Positions 8,301 to 17,766 of a DNA stretch of 64,000 bases are shown piece after piece. Source of the stretch: JBGCEZ01 sp045106735. Lineage in GTDB: Bacteria; Planctomycetota; Phycisphaerae; Phycisphaerales; SM1A02. Below the pieces are notes generated by a model. That model had not been told where the DNA came from, made no database searches, and saw only the letters and a list, made by a program, of their open reading frames with translations. The stretch lies in the NCBI GenBank assembly GCA_045106735.1, contig JBGCEZ010000013.1, positions 1 to 64,000 of the forward strand. The letters are read 5' to 3'. Position numbers and translations under genes: made by a program. How positions within the stretch are numbered: position 1 is the stretch's first letter; each line of letters opens with the position of its first letter.

Positions 8301-11012
8301 ATGCCGTTCTCGATTCGGATGGTGGGCGCCGTCCTCCGGCGCAACTTCAACGCCTCCTTCCTCAACCCGACGGGATACGTGTTCATCACGGTGTTCATCC
8401 TGCTCGGCGCGATGGCCGCGTTCTGGCGCCCGGCGTTCTTTTTGAACAACCTGGCCACGCTCGACCAACTCGTCGACCTGTTCCCCTTGCTCATGGTCTT
8501 CTTCGCGCCCGCCCTGGCCATGAACACGTGGAGCGAAGAACGGCGACTCGGGACCGATGAACTGCTCTTCACCTTGCCCGGGCGCGATGTCGATGTGGTG
8601 CTCGGCAAGTTCCTGGCCGTGGTGGGCATCCACACGGTCGCCATCGTCTTCAGCTTGAGCCACGTGCTCATTCTTCTGTGGCTCGGCCGGCCCGACCTGG
8701 GCCTGCTGGCGGCCAACTACGTCGGATTCTGGTTGCTCGGCGTGGCGATGCTCTCGGTGGCCATGGTGGCCTCGCAGCTCACCTCCAACGCGACCGTCGC
8801 ATTCATTCTGGGCGCGCTGATGTGCGGCACGCTGGTCTTCGTCCACCGCGCGGCCGACGTGATCGGCCCCGTCGGCAGCTGGATCGCGCACCTGGGGGTC
8901 ACGCCGTGGTTCGCCCCCTTCGGCGAGGGACTGGTGCCGATCGACAGCGTGCTCGCCTTCGCCGGCCTGACCGTGGTCATGCTGTTTCTGAACGTCGGAC
9001 TGGTCGGCCGCCGCCACGTGACCGGTGGCCAACGCTCCCGGCCAGAGGCCCTCCACCTGGCCGCTCGCTCGGTCGCCCTGGCCGTGATCAGCGTGAGCGT
9101 GGTCGTGATCGCCGGCCGGGCCGGGGCGGCAACCGACGCCACGGCCGAACGGCTGCACACCTTGCAGTCGCCCACGCGGTCGATCATCGCGGCCGTTCCC
9201 CGTGATCGTCCGGTGTTGATCCAGGCCTTCGTCAGCCCGGAGGTACCGGAACCGTACGTCACGCTCCGGCGCACCCTGCTAAACCTGCTTGGCCGCTTCG
9301 ACGAAATCGGCGGACCGGCGATCGACGTGGTCGTCCGCGACACCGAGCCGTTCACGGAGTTCGCCCGAGAAGCGCAGGAGAACTTCGGCATCGCGGCCCG
9401 CACGGTGGCGGAAGCGAGCGGATCTCGCCGCGGCAGCCGGGACATCTTCCTCGGCCTGGTCTTTACCAGTGGCCCGGATGAGGTCGTCATCCCGTTTCTG
9501 GAGCCGGGACTCCCGGTGGAGTACGAACTGGCCCGATCGGTACGCGTGGTGTCGCGGGCCGATCGCCGGCGCATCGGCGTCGTGGCCACCGCCGCGGGGG
9601 TGATGGGCGGGTTTGATTTTCAGTCGATGACGAGTCGACCGTCGTGGTCCTTCGTCGAAGAGTTGCGGAAGCAGTACGAAGTCGAAGAGGTGCCGGCCGA
9701 GGGGCCATACCCGAGCGACCTGGACGCGATCGTCGCGATCCTCCCGTCGTCGCTCACGCAACCCGGGATGGACGCGCTGTCGGCGGCGATCGCCAGTGGC
9801 ACGCCCACGTTGGTGCTGGATGACCCGCTTTCGGCGTTCAATCCGCAGTTGTCGGCCCAGTTGCCGGCGGATTCCGGTCGCAACCCGTTCACCAGTCAAG
9901 GGCAGCCGCCGGCCCCGGCCAAGGGCGATCTCGACGGATTGCTCCGGCGTTTCGGCGTCAAGGTCGAGACCGACGCCGTCCGATGGTCGGCGGTGAATCC
10001 GTACCCGGCCTTCGCCGACACGGAGCCAGAGATCGTCTTCCTGAAGGCCGCGCCGGGCGACGATCCGTTCGCTGCGTCCTCGCCGATCTCGGCGGGGCTC
10101 CAGGAGATGGTCATGCTGTATCCGGCCGCCGTGGTCGAGACGGTGGGCGGAGCGTCGGACTTGGAGTTCACGCCGTTGATCGTGCTCGATCCACCCGGCG
10201 GTACGACGGCATTCGAGACGCTCTTGCAGTCGAGCTTCTTTGGGCTGCAGCTCGCGCCCAATCCACCCCGCGTGCTGCGGGAAGGCGCGGTTGCCCTCGC
10301 GGCCCGGGCCAGAGGCACGATTCCTGGCGCGGCCGCGGCGGACGATGCCGAGGCGGGAGCCGGCGCCCCCTTCGATCTGATCGTGGTGGGCGACGTCGAC
10401 GCGTTCAGCGAAACCTTCTTTCAGTTGCGACGTCAGGGCATCGAAGGACTCAACTTCGACAACGTCACGTTCGCCCTCAATTGCATCGATGCATTGGTCG
10501 GCGACGATTCGTTCGTCGACCTTCGGAAGCACCGCGCCCAGCACCGCAGCCTCACCCGCATCGAGTCGGTGACCGAAGCGTTCACCCTCGCCCAGCGCGA
10601 GCGACGCGACGAAGCCGAGGCCCGGGCCGACGAACAGTTGCAAGAAGCCCAGGGCCGGCTCGACCAGCGGGTGAACGCCATCCGCGGACGGGATGACATG
10701 GACGACCAAACACGGGCGATCATGGAACGCAATGTGCAAGAAGTTGAACGGCGACGCCTGGCCGTGGTCGAGGCCGAGATCCAGCGCGAGCGCGAGCAGG
10801 CCATCGCCCTGGCCCGCACCGACATGGAGACCCGCATCGCCGCCACCCAGACCGGGATCCGCGTCTGGGCCGCCGCCTTGCCCCCCATTCCGACCCTGCT
10901 CTTGGCCCTCGGCACGTTCATTCGTCGTCGCAGCCGTGAAGCCACCGGCGTCCCGCCCGGCCGCCGGGTTGGCGCGCCCATCAATGGCCCCGCCCAGGAG
11001 GGAAACCGATGA
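8301..11012 (+). CDS. ABC permease fused to GldG-like auxiliary domain
   Basis: 903 residues. Residues about 1-250 carry six membrane helices and the permease motif region TWSEERRLGTDELLFTLP, matching GldF-type ABC-2 permeases. A seventh helix near 255-280 leads into a GldG-like domain (about 290-720) that probably lies outside the membrane. Residues about 790-870 form a charged coiled coil (Glu/Arg/Gln-rich), and a last helix near 870-890 precedes a basic tail. In many bacteria GldF and GldG are separate; here they form one chain. It pairs with the ATPase upstream and overlaps the DUF4340 gene by 4 bp. The exported substrate is unknown. Confidence 0.9.
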   Translation: MPFSIRMVGAVLRRNFNASFLNPTGYVFITVFILLGAMAAFWRPAFFLNNLATLDQLVDLFPLLMVFFAPALAMNTWSEERRLGTDELLFTLPGRDVDVVLGKFLAVVGIHTVAIVFSLSHVLILLWLGRPDLGLLAANYVGFWLLGVAMLSVAMVASQLTSNATVAFILGALMCGTLVFVHRAADVIGPVGSWIAHLGVTPWFAPFGEGLVPIDSVLAFAGLTVVMLFLNVGLVGRRHVTGGQRSRPEALHLAARSVALAVISVSVVVIAGRAGAATDATAERLHTLQSPTRSIIAAVPRDRPVLIQAFVSPEVPEPYVTLRRTLLNLLGRFDEIGGPAIDVVVRDTEPFTEFAREAQENFGIAARTVAEASGSRRGSRDIFLGLVFTSGPDEVVIPFLEPGLPVEYELARSVRVVSRADRRRIGVVATAAGVMGGFDFQSMTSRPSWSFVEELRKQYEVEEVPAEGPYPSDLDAIVAILPSSLTQPGMDALSAAIASGTPTLVLDDPLSAFNPQLSAQLPADSGRNPFTSQGQPPAPAKGDLDGLLRRFGVKVETDAVRWSAVNPYPAFADTEPEIVFLKAAPGDDPFAASSPISAGLQEMVMLYPAAVVETVGGASDLEFTPLIVLDPPGGTTAFETLLQSSFFGLQLAPNPPRVLREGAVALAARARGTIPGAAAADDAEAGAGAPFDLIVVGDVDAFSETFFQLRRQGIEGLNFDNVTFALNCIDALVGDDSFVDLRKHRAQHRSLTRIESVTEAFTLAQRERRDEAEARADEQLQEAQGRLDQRVNAIRGRDDMDDQTRAIMERNVQEVERRRLAVVEAEIQREREQAIALARTDMETRIAATQTGIRVWAAALPPIPTLLLALGTFIRRRSREATGVPPGRRVGAPINGPAQEGNR

Positions 11013-12568
11013 ACCCGATGGCCCGCACCGGAGCATTCATCTGCGTCGCCGCCTTGCTCGTCGCGGCGGCACTCCTGACCCGCCCGGCTCCGCCGTCCAC
11101 GGATCGGCTGAACGAGATCGGCGAACCGTTCTATCCCGAGTTCACCGATCCCGAAGCGGCCGCCTCGCTCGAGGTCTTCGTGTACGACGCCGACGCCGGA
11201 CAGGTCCGCCCGTTCCGCGTGGAACTCGCCGGCGGCCGTTGGACGATCCCGTCGCACCACGGTTACCCCGCCGACGGAGCGGAACGCCTGGCCCAGACGG
11301 CGGCCAGCGTGATCGATCTTCGGCGCGACGCACTGCGCTCGGAGCGGGCGCAGGACCACGAAGCCCTCGGCGTCATCGATCCACTCGACAACGAGTCTCC
11401 GGCCCTCAGTGGGCGTGGTGATCGCATCATCCTGAAGGATGCGGCCGGACGGACGCTCGCCGACTACATCGTCGGCCCGCCGTTGCCCGATCGCGATGGG
11501 CTGCGGGCGGTGCGGATTCCCGGGCGCAGCCGAACCTATGGCGTGCAGGGAACGTTCGACATCTCCGCTCGCTTTCGCGATTGGGTGGACACCGCGCTCC
11601 TGGACATCGCCCCCGAAGACATCCAGAGCGTGACGCTCAATGACTACTCGATCGAAGAGACAACCGGACAAGTCGAGTTCGTCGGTTCGGCCAGCGTCTC
11701 TCGGACGACGGCGGCCGCCCCGTGGACGATCGAACCGGCGCCCTCGGCCGGCGACGTCGTTGATGCCGCCCGGGTCCAGGCCATGCTCGACGCACTGGCC
11801 GGTCTCGAGATCACGGGCGTCCGGCCGAAGCCCGCGGCGCTGATCGAAGGGCTGCGGACCGGGGAGCTGCGACTGGGCGTGCAGGAGCAGGCCTCACTCC
11901 AGTCCAAGGGGTACTTCCTGTCTTCTGGCCGCGGGCTCCTGTCGAACGAAGGCGAAGTGACCCTGGGCACGGCCGACGGCGTACGCTTCGCGCTGCGTTT
12001 CGGTGAAGTGCTGACCGGCAGCGGCCTGGAAGTGTCGGCCGGCGTGGCCGCGGCGGACGAGGCGGACGAGGCGGACGCCGACGCATCGTCGGCCGGCGAC
12101 GACAGTGGCACTGAAGATGGCGACGATCCCACGGCCCCGCGCGCGATCACCGTCGACGACGGTTCCCTCAATCGCTACCTCTTCATCACCGCTGAATTCG
12201 ACCCTTCGCTCCTTGGCCCGCGTCCCGAGGTGGACGCCGCGGCGGGGAACGTTTCGAATGCGTCCGACGATGGCGGCGAGGCAGGCGTGGCGGGCAACGA
12301 GGCCGAACCGGGCGCGGCCGTCCGGGCGGCGGCTGAAGCATGGGATCGGCAGCGGGCCCGCGGCGAAGCCGAAGCCGCCCGGCTGAACGCCCGATTCGCC
12401 GACTGGTACTACGTCATCTCGGCCGAAGACTTCAGTACGGTCCGGCCAGCGCTGGACGAATTGACCGGTCCGCCGCCAGCGCCGGATTCGGCGGGCGCGG
12501 GCACCCCGCGCGCCGGAGGACCGGTGCCGGCCTTTCCCTCGCCTCCCTCGGGAATTCCCGGCGGCTGA
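11009..12568 (+). CDS. DUF4340 domain-containing protein
   Basis: 519 residues. One N-terminal membrane helix (about 8-25) anchors a large exported domain. The repeated beta/alpha pattern with YIVGPPLPDRDGLRAVRIPG near 150-170 and RFRDWVDTALLDI near 190 matches DUF4340, the regular partner of GldG-type ABC systems. It starts inside the previous gene (ATGA overlap), so the three genes are translated together. Two Asp/Ala/Glu-rich insertions, near residues 348-372 and 410-435, look like low-complexity expansions. Role: probably periplasmic component of the same exporter (inference from context). Confidence 0.88.
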   Translation: MNPMARTGAFICVAALLVAAALLTRPAPPSTDRLNEIGEPFYPEFTDPEAAASLEVFVYDADAGQVRPFRVELAGGRWTIPSHHGYPADGAERLAQTAASVIDLRRDALRSERAQDHEALGVIDPLDNESPALSGRGDRIILKDAAGRTLADYIVGPPLPDRDGLRAVRIPGRSRTYGVQGTFDISARFRDWVDTALLDIAPEDIQSVTLNDYSIEETTGQVEFVGSASVSRTTAAAPWTIEPAPSAGDVVDAARVQAMLDALAGLEITGVRPKPAALIEGLRTGELRLGVQEQASLQSKGYFLSSGRGLLSNEGEVTLGTADGVRFALRFGEVLTGSGLEVSAGVAAADEADEADADASSAGDDSGTEDGDDPTAPRAITVDDGSLNRYLFITAEFDPSLLGPRPEVDAAAGNVSNASDDGGEAGVAGNEAEPGAAVRAAAEAWDRQRARGEAEAARLNARFADWYYVISAEDFSTVRPALDELTGPPPAPDSAGAGTPRAGGPVPAFPSPPSGIPGG

Positions 12569-12735
12569 TCACGGTCGCGGTTCTGCGCCTGTTCACCGTG
12601 CGAACGATCGGCCGAGTGCCGATGCCCTACGATGCGCCCCCCCCGACTCGCTCCGTCCGGCCCGCACCGTTCGCGTCCGGCGGTTCGCGCGGCGGAATGC
12701 ACGGCCGGCATGAACCGGCTCCGGAGCCGCGTCCC

Positions 12736-15717
12736 ATGGTCATTCGCCGCATTGGATTCCTCGGAATCAACGCTCGCCGGGGTGGCTGCCTGCTCCTGTT
12801 CACCGGCCTCGTCGCCCTTGCGATGGCCCCGACGTCCCGCGGGTCCGGTCTGGCGAGTAGCGCGCTCGCCGCGAGCAGCGTCGGTGCCGCCTCGGCCAAC
12901 ACCCTGACCGCGGCAGCCCCCGATGATCTCCCCCCGGGAATCGATCCGGAACTCGTCGACGGGCTGATGGAACGGTCGCCGACGCCAATCGATTGGGCAT
13001 CCCTCGACCTGGACCCCGCAGTCCCCGCTCCGGCCACGATCCTCGGCCACGCCCTCGGCGAGCGTTTCGTGCGGCACGCATCGGCCGTGGCCTGGTGCCG
13101 GACCCTCGCCGCGGCGAGCCCCCGTGTCCGACTCATCGAGTACGGCACGAGCATCGAGGGGCGGCCGCTCCTGGTGCTGGCCATCAGCAGCGAAGCGAAC
13201 ATCGACCGGCTGGACGCGATTCTGGCCGCCAACGCCCTGGTCCCCCGCGGCGGCGATTCGGCTCCCGACGATCCGGCGATCGCGTGGTTCAGCTTCAACG
13301 TCCACGGCAACGAATCCTCCTGCACCGACGCCGGACTTCAGTTGGCCCACCTGCTTGCCGCCGGCCAGGGGCCCGCGATCCAGGCCGGACTGGACGCGTG
13401 CGTCACGATCATCGACCCGTGCCTCAACCCCGACGGTCGCGAGCGCTACGTGTCCTTCTATGACCAGCGCGTGGGCCGCACGCCCGATCCGTGGCCACTC
13501 GCGGCGGAACACCTCGAACCGTGGCCGAGTGGACGCCCCAACCACGCGATGTTCGACCTCAATCGCGATTGGGTCTGGGGCTCACAGCCCGAAAGCCGGC
13601 AGCGCATGGCCCTGTACCGGCGGGTCCTGCCGCACCTCCACGTCGACGTGCACGAACAAGGGGCGAGTTCGCCGTACTTTCTTGGTGCGGGCGACGCGCC
13701 GTACAACGCAAACCTTGGCACGCGGCAACGCTCGTGGTTCGAAGCGTACGGCCGCACCATGGGCGAGGCCTTCGACGACGCCGGCTTCGTCTTCGCCACC
13801 CGCGAGCGCTTCGACTACCTGTACCCCGGCTACGGCAAGGTGCTGCCGTGCTACCACGGGGCCGTCGGCCTCCTGCTCGAACAAGCGGGACACGGCCGGG
13901 CCGGACTGGCCATCACCGTCGATGGCGAGCATGGCCCGGGCCTCGAGCTGACGCTCACCGACCGCATTCGGCACCACGTCACGGCCTGCCTTCAGGCGTG
14001 GGCGTTCACCGGCGCCCAACGTTCGGCCCAGCGGACGCGCCTGGCCGAGTTCTTCCGGTCGGCGGCGGAAGGACGACGCGACCGAGTGTCGGCCCCCGAG
14101 AACGATGACGTCGCCGCGGCGTGGATCATCCAACCGGGTGACGACCCGCGCCCCGTGCGCGATTTCCTGATGCTCTGCCGGCTGCACGGCATCGATGTCG
14201 GCCGCGTGGACCGCGATGTGCGCGTCACGCGCACGTTGCCGGGGTTCACCGGATCGCCGGCTTCGGCGGGCCCGGTCGACGTTCCGGCCGGCTCGCTCAT
14301 CGTGCCGGGCCGGCAGCCCATGGCCCGCCTGGCCGACGCCCTGATGCGGGCCGCCCCGGTGATCGAAGACCGCGACACGTACGACATCACCTCGTGGAGC
14401 GTGCCGGCGCAGTTCGGACTCGACGTGGTCACCCTGGCCGCCAGCGCTCCCTTGCCCGCGGCCTCGCTGCTCGAAGCAAGCGAACTGCCGGCCGGCCCCC
14501 CAGCCCTCGACGCCGACTGGGATGCCTTTGGCGACCGCGCGGTCGAACGAGCCGATCGGCGCACCGTCGTCCTGACCGACCTCCCCGCCGACGCGCTCGC
14601 CCTGCTCATCCCCGCCGACCGCATGGACTTCGTCCGCGCTCTCGGCGCGGCCGCCCGCCACAACCTGTTCGCCCGCCGGCTGGGCCGGGAGCTGATGCTG
14701 CCGGGTGGCCGTTCCGTGCCCGCGGGATCGTTGGCCATCCACCTGTCGCGCAACGAACCCGAACGGATCGCCGCGTTCCGGCGAGCGCTGGTCGGCCTGG
14801 AAGTTGAAGTGCTTTCGGTCGACCGCACGGTGCCCATGGCCGGGCCCGCCCTGGGCAACAACGAGAACCGCCGGTTCATCGTGCCGCGGCGCATCGTACT
14901 CGTCGGCCACCCGCCGATGAATTCGCTGAGCTTCGGACACCTTCGGCACCAGTTCGACCACCGCGCCGAGATTGATCACTCGGTGCTGCGGGCCGAAGAC
15001 CTCGGCGACCGCGGCGTGCTCGAACCCGGCGGTCCGGTCGACGTGATCGTGTTGCCTTCGTCCTCTGGACTCAGCGGAACGCTCGGGACCCGGAACCTCG
15101 AACGTCTCGGCGACTGGGTGCGCGGCGGCGGCACGCTGGTGGCCGTGGGCGACAGCGCCAACTGGGCCGGGCGAACGCTGCTCGAACTGACCCCGGAAGA
15201 CATTGCCGACGCGGCACCGGCGGACGCCGCCGATGACCCCGACTTCGAGTTCACCCCGTCGGACGAACTGTCCACGTTGTCCCACGCCGAACGCGACAGG
15301 CGATCGGTCGCCCGCCGGGTCCCGGGAGCAATGGTCCGGGCCGACGTCGATACCACGCATCCTCTGATGTTCGGAGCCGCCGCATCGATTCCGCTCCACG
15401 TGTTCGGTGGCAACCCGCTGCCGGTCGCTGGCTCGGGCGAGGTGCTGGCCCGCTTCGCCCCGGCCGATGCCTTGGTCATCGGCGGATCGATCGGCCCGCG
15501 GGCTCGGGCGCGACTCGCCGGACGGCCGGCCATGACGCGGCACGCCATGGGAGGCGGGCAGGTCATTTCGATCGTCAGCGATCCGGCGAACCGGGCCATG
15601 AACCGCGTCGGCATGGACGCCCTGATGCGGGCGATTCTGAGCGGCCCGTCGATGGCCCCGTCGCGTCGGCCGCTCGGACTCGAAGACGCGCATCGTCACG
15701 GCAGCATGGATGACTGA
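12736..15717 (+). CDS. Large M14 family metallopeptidase-like protein
   Basis: 993 residues, exported: basic start, hydrophobic helix near 17-31, then an Ala/Ser linker. The M14 zinc carboxypeptidase fold covers about 100-400. Zinc ligands are visible: H190 and E193 in NVHGNES, H306 in DVHEQG. Substrate-binding Arg/Asn residues lie in NPDGRER (231-237) and DLNRDW (274-279), and the catalytic Glu is likely E382 in LLLEQAGHG. The C-terminal 270 residues resemble a class-I glutamine-amidotransferase-like Rossmann domain without an evident catalytic Cys. The start at 12736 has GGAG 9 nt upstream; in-frame ATGs at 12622 and 12697 would lengthen it. The 3' end overlaps the next gene by 8 bp. Confidence 0.85.
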   Translation: MVIRRIGFLGINARRGGCLLLFTGLVALAMAPTSRGSGLASSALAASSVGAASANTLTAAAPDDLPPGIDPELVDGLMERSPTPIDWASLDLDPAVPAPATILGHALGERFVRHASAVAWCRTLAAASPRVRLIEYGTSIEGRPLLVLAISSEANIDRLDAILAANALVPRGGDSAPDDPAIAWFSFNVHGNESSCTDAGLQLAHLLAAGQGPAIQAGLDACVTIIDPCLNPDGRERYVSFYDQRVGRTPDPWPLAAEHLEPWPSGRPNHAMFDLNRDWVWGSQPESRQRMALYRRVLPHLHVDVHEQGASSPYFLGAGDAPYNANLGTRQRSWFEAYGRTMGEAFDDAGFVFATRERFDYLYPGYGKVLPCYHGAVGLLLEQAGHGRAGLAITVDGEHGPGLELTLTDRIRHHVTACLQAWAFTGAQRSAQRTRLAEFFRSAAEGRRDRVSAPENDDVAAAWIIQPGDDPRPVRDFLMLCRLHGIDVGRVDRDVRVTRTLPGFTGSPASAGPVDVPAGSLIVPGRQPMARLADALMRAAPVIEDRDTYDITSWSVPAQFGLDVVTLAASAPLPAASLLEASELPAGPPALDADWDAFGDRAVERADRRTVVLTDLPADALALLIPADRMDFVRALGAAARHNLFARRLGRELMLPGGRSVPAGSLAIHLSRNEPERIAAFRRALVGLEVEVLSVDRTVPMAGPALGNNENRRFIVPRRIVLVGHPPMNSLSFGHLRHQFDHRAEIDHSVLRAEDLGDRGVLEPGGPVDVIVLPSSSGLSGTLGTRNLERLGDWVRGGGTLVAVGDSANWAGRTLLELTPEDIADAAPADAADDPDFEFTPSDELSTLSHAERDRRSVARRVPGAMVRADVDTTHPLMFGAAASIPLHVFGGNPLPVAGSGEVLARFAPADALVIGGSIGPRARARLAGRPAMTRHAMGGGQVISIVSDPANRAMNRVGMDALMRAILSGPSMAPSRRPLGLEDAHRHGSMDD

Positions 15718-16675
15718 TCGACCGCCGTCCGCCGGCCCGTCGCGAGCCGGCGTGCTCTACGCCATCGCTGCCTACGTCTGGTGGGGCAGCGTCGTCCCGA
15801 TCTACTTCTGGCGACTGAAGGCGGTCGCGGCGTGGGATCTGCTCGCGCTGCGCATCCTCCTGGGCTTGCCCCTCATGGCCGTCTTGTTGACCGTCGCGGG
15901 CCAGTGGCGGGTCTTGCTCCGAGTGCCACGCATCCCAGGCGCGGTCACGCGCTTGCCGATCACCGCCCTCTTGCTCGGGGCGAATTGGACGGGCTACATC
16001 TACGCGATTGTGTCCGCCCGCACGCTGGAAGCAAGCCTCGGCTACTACATGACCCCGCTCGTCTCCGTCGCCCTGGGCGCCTTGGTCCTGGGCGAGCGGC
16101 TGAGCCGACGTCAGTTGGTCGCCGTGACATTGGCCGCCGTCGGCGTGGCGGTGATGACGGCCGAAGCGCTCATGCCGGTCGAAGGCCGTCCCACGACCAT
16201 CCCCTGGATCACCGCCCTGCTCGCCGGGTCCTTTGGCTTCTACGGCCTGCTTCGAAAGCAATCCGGCGTGCCGGCGATGGTTGGCCTGGCCTGGGAGATG
16301 ATCATGCTCCTGCCGATCGCGGCCGGAGCCTTCGTGTGGCGCTCGCTGCACCACGGCGCGGCGGCGGACATCCTCGCGCTGCCGTCGACGTCGATCGCCT
16401 TGATCACGATCACGGGCATCGTCACCCTGGCCCCCCTCATCTGGTTCGCCGCCGCCGCGAGCCGCTTGCCACTGGCCACGGTCGGGCTCCTGCAGTACAT
16501 CGCCCCGACCGGCCAGTTCGTGCTGGCCCTGACGCTGTTCCAGGAGAAGCTCACGCCCGGACGGCTGGTCGGCTTCGTGATCGTGTGGATCGCCGTGGGC
16601 CTGTACTGCCGCGAACTCGTGGCCGTTTCACGGGCCGCGGCCTCGAGCCCGTCGACCGATGGTGACGGACGATGA
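15710..16675 (+). CDS. EamA/RarD-type membrane transporter
   Basis: 321 residues with about ten membrane helices arranged as two EamA repeats. The N-terminal GVLYAIAAYVWWGSVVPIYF and the central NWTGYIYAI are characteristic of RarD-type proteins of the drug/metabolite transporter superfamily. RarD members are called chloramphenicol-sensitive proteins by similarity, but physiological substrates are mostly unknown. It overlaps the peptidase gene by 8 bp and the DUF72 gene by 4 bp (ATGA), so all three are co-transcribed. Confidence 0.9.
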   Translation: MTDRPPSAGPSRAGVLYAIAAYVWWGSVVPIYFWRLKAVAAWDLLALRILLGLPLMAVLLTVAGQWRVLLRVPRIPGAVTRLPITALLLGANWTGYIYAIVSARTLEASLGYYMTPLVSVALGALVLGERLSRRQLVAVTLAAVGVAVMTAEALMPVEGRPTTIPWITALLAGSFGFYGLLRKQSGVPAMVGLAWEMIMLLPIAAGAFVWRSLHHGAAADILALPSTSIALITITGIVTLAPLIWFAAAASRLPLATVGLLQYIAPTGQFVLALTLFQEKLTPGRLVGFVIVWIAVGLYCRELVAVSRAAASSPSTDGDGR

Positions 16676-17766
16676 ACCGGCAACTGGGGCTCTTTGGCGA
16701 CGACGAACCGGCCGGCTCGGCTACGGAGCATGGGCGTGGGCGTGGGCGGACGCCGCCGATTCGGACGACGCCCTCGGCCGCCGCCCTCCGGGACCTGGCC
16801 GACCACGTGCCGGCCCGGGTGCATCTGGGCACCAGCAGTTGGTCGTTTCCCGGTTGGCGTGGATTGGTCTGGTCGGAGGAAGACCCGCCGCCCACCAAGG
16901 CCCGGTTGGCCCGCGATGGCCTTGCCGCCTACGCCGCCCATCCGCTGCTTCGTGGCGTCGGAGTCGACCGCACGTTCTACGCGCCGGTCCCGGTCGAAAC
17001 GTACGCCGCATGGGCGAAGGTCGTGCCCGAAGACTTCCGGTTCTTGGTCAAGACGCCGCGCCGGCTGGTTGAACCGCGCGACCGCGATGGACGGGCCAAT
17101 CCGGACTTTCTCAACGCCGCGGCGTGCGAGGATGAACTGATCCAACCCGCCCGCGAGGGACTCGGCGACCGACTCGGCACGGTGTTGGTGCAGTTCCCAC
17201 CGATGCGCTTTCGCCGCACCGACGACGCACGCCGGTTCATCGGCCGACTGCACGGGTTCGTGTCCGCGTTCCGGCAACCGAACGGTCCACCGATCGCCGT
17301 TGAAGTGCGCGATGCAGTGTTGGTCGACGATGAGCTTGTGTCCGACTACACCGCGGCGGTGCACGAGGCGGGCGCCGCCCACACGTACGTGGCGCATCCG
17401 CTGATGCCAAGCGTGGCCGAGCAAGTCGAACGGATCGATGCGTCAGCCGCGAACCACGTCGTCTGCCGGTGGATGCTCCGCGCGGGTTTCAGCTACGAGG
17501 ACGCGCGGGAAGTCTTCAGTCCCTTCGATCGCATGGTCGCCCCGGACGTGCCGACGCGCCGGGCCGTCGCCGCCTTGTGCCGCGCCGCCGTCGCCGGCGG
17601 CCAGGAGGTCATGGTCATTGCCAACAACAAGGCCGAGGGATCCGCGCCGCGCACCCTCGCTCGCTTGGCGGCCGAGTTGACGGGCGTTCCCGGGAGCGAC
17701 ACCGGAATCGCGCCCGAAAGCACGGCCACCGATGACATCGACCGCGACGGTCGCGCCGCCGATTGA
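16672..17766 (+). CDS. DUF72 domain-containing protein
   Basis: 364 residues. The DUF72 (YecE-like) barrel domain begins at about 50 with HLGTSSWSFPGWRG and includes DRTFYAPVPVETYAAWAKVVPEDFRF-type strands, VQFPP and EVRD, the conserved core of the family. Its fold is TIM-barrel-like with unknown reaction. The first 45 residues are low complexity. The last 324 bp of the gene are also open on the opposite strand as the C-terminus of the ATPase gene below, an unusually long tail-to-tail overlap. Confidence 0.9.
   Translation: MNRQLGLFGDDEPAGSATEHGRGRGRTPPIRTTPSAAALRDLADHVPARVHLGTSSWSFPGWRGLVWSEEDPPPTKARLARDGLAAYAAHPLLRGVGVDRTFYAPVPVETYAAWAKVVPEDFRFLVKTPRRLVEPRDRDGRANPDFLNAAACEDELIQPAREGLGDRLGTVLVQFPPMRFRRTDDARRFIGRLHGFVSAFRQPNGPPIAVEVRDAVLVDDELVSDYTAAVHEAGAAHTYVAHPLMPSVAEQVERIDASAANHVVCRWMLRAGFSYEDAREVFSPFDRMVAPDVPTRRAVAALCRAAVAGGQEVMVIANNKAEGSAPRTLARLAAELTGVPGSDTGIAPESTATDDIDRDGRAAD

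Noticed and set aside
13582..15699. Long open frame opposite the M14 peptidase
   Set aside because: Antisense shadow of a GC-rich gene with clear motifs; Gly/Arg/His-biased sequence and no sensible start or family.
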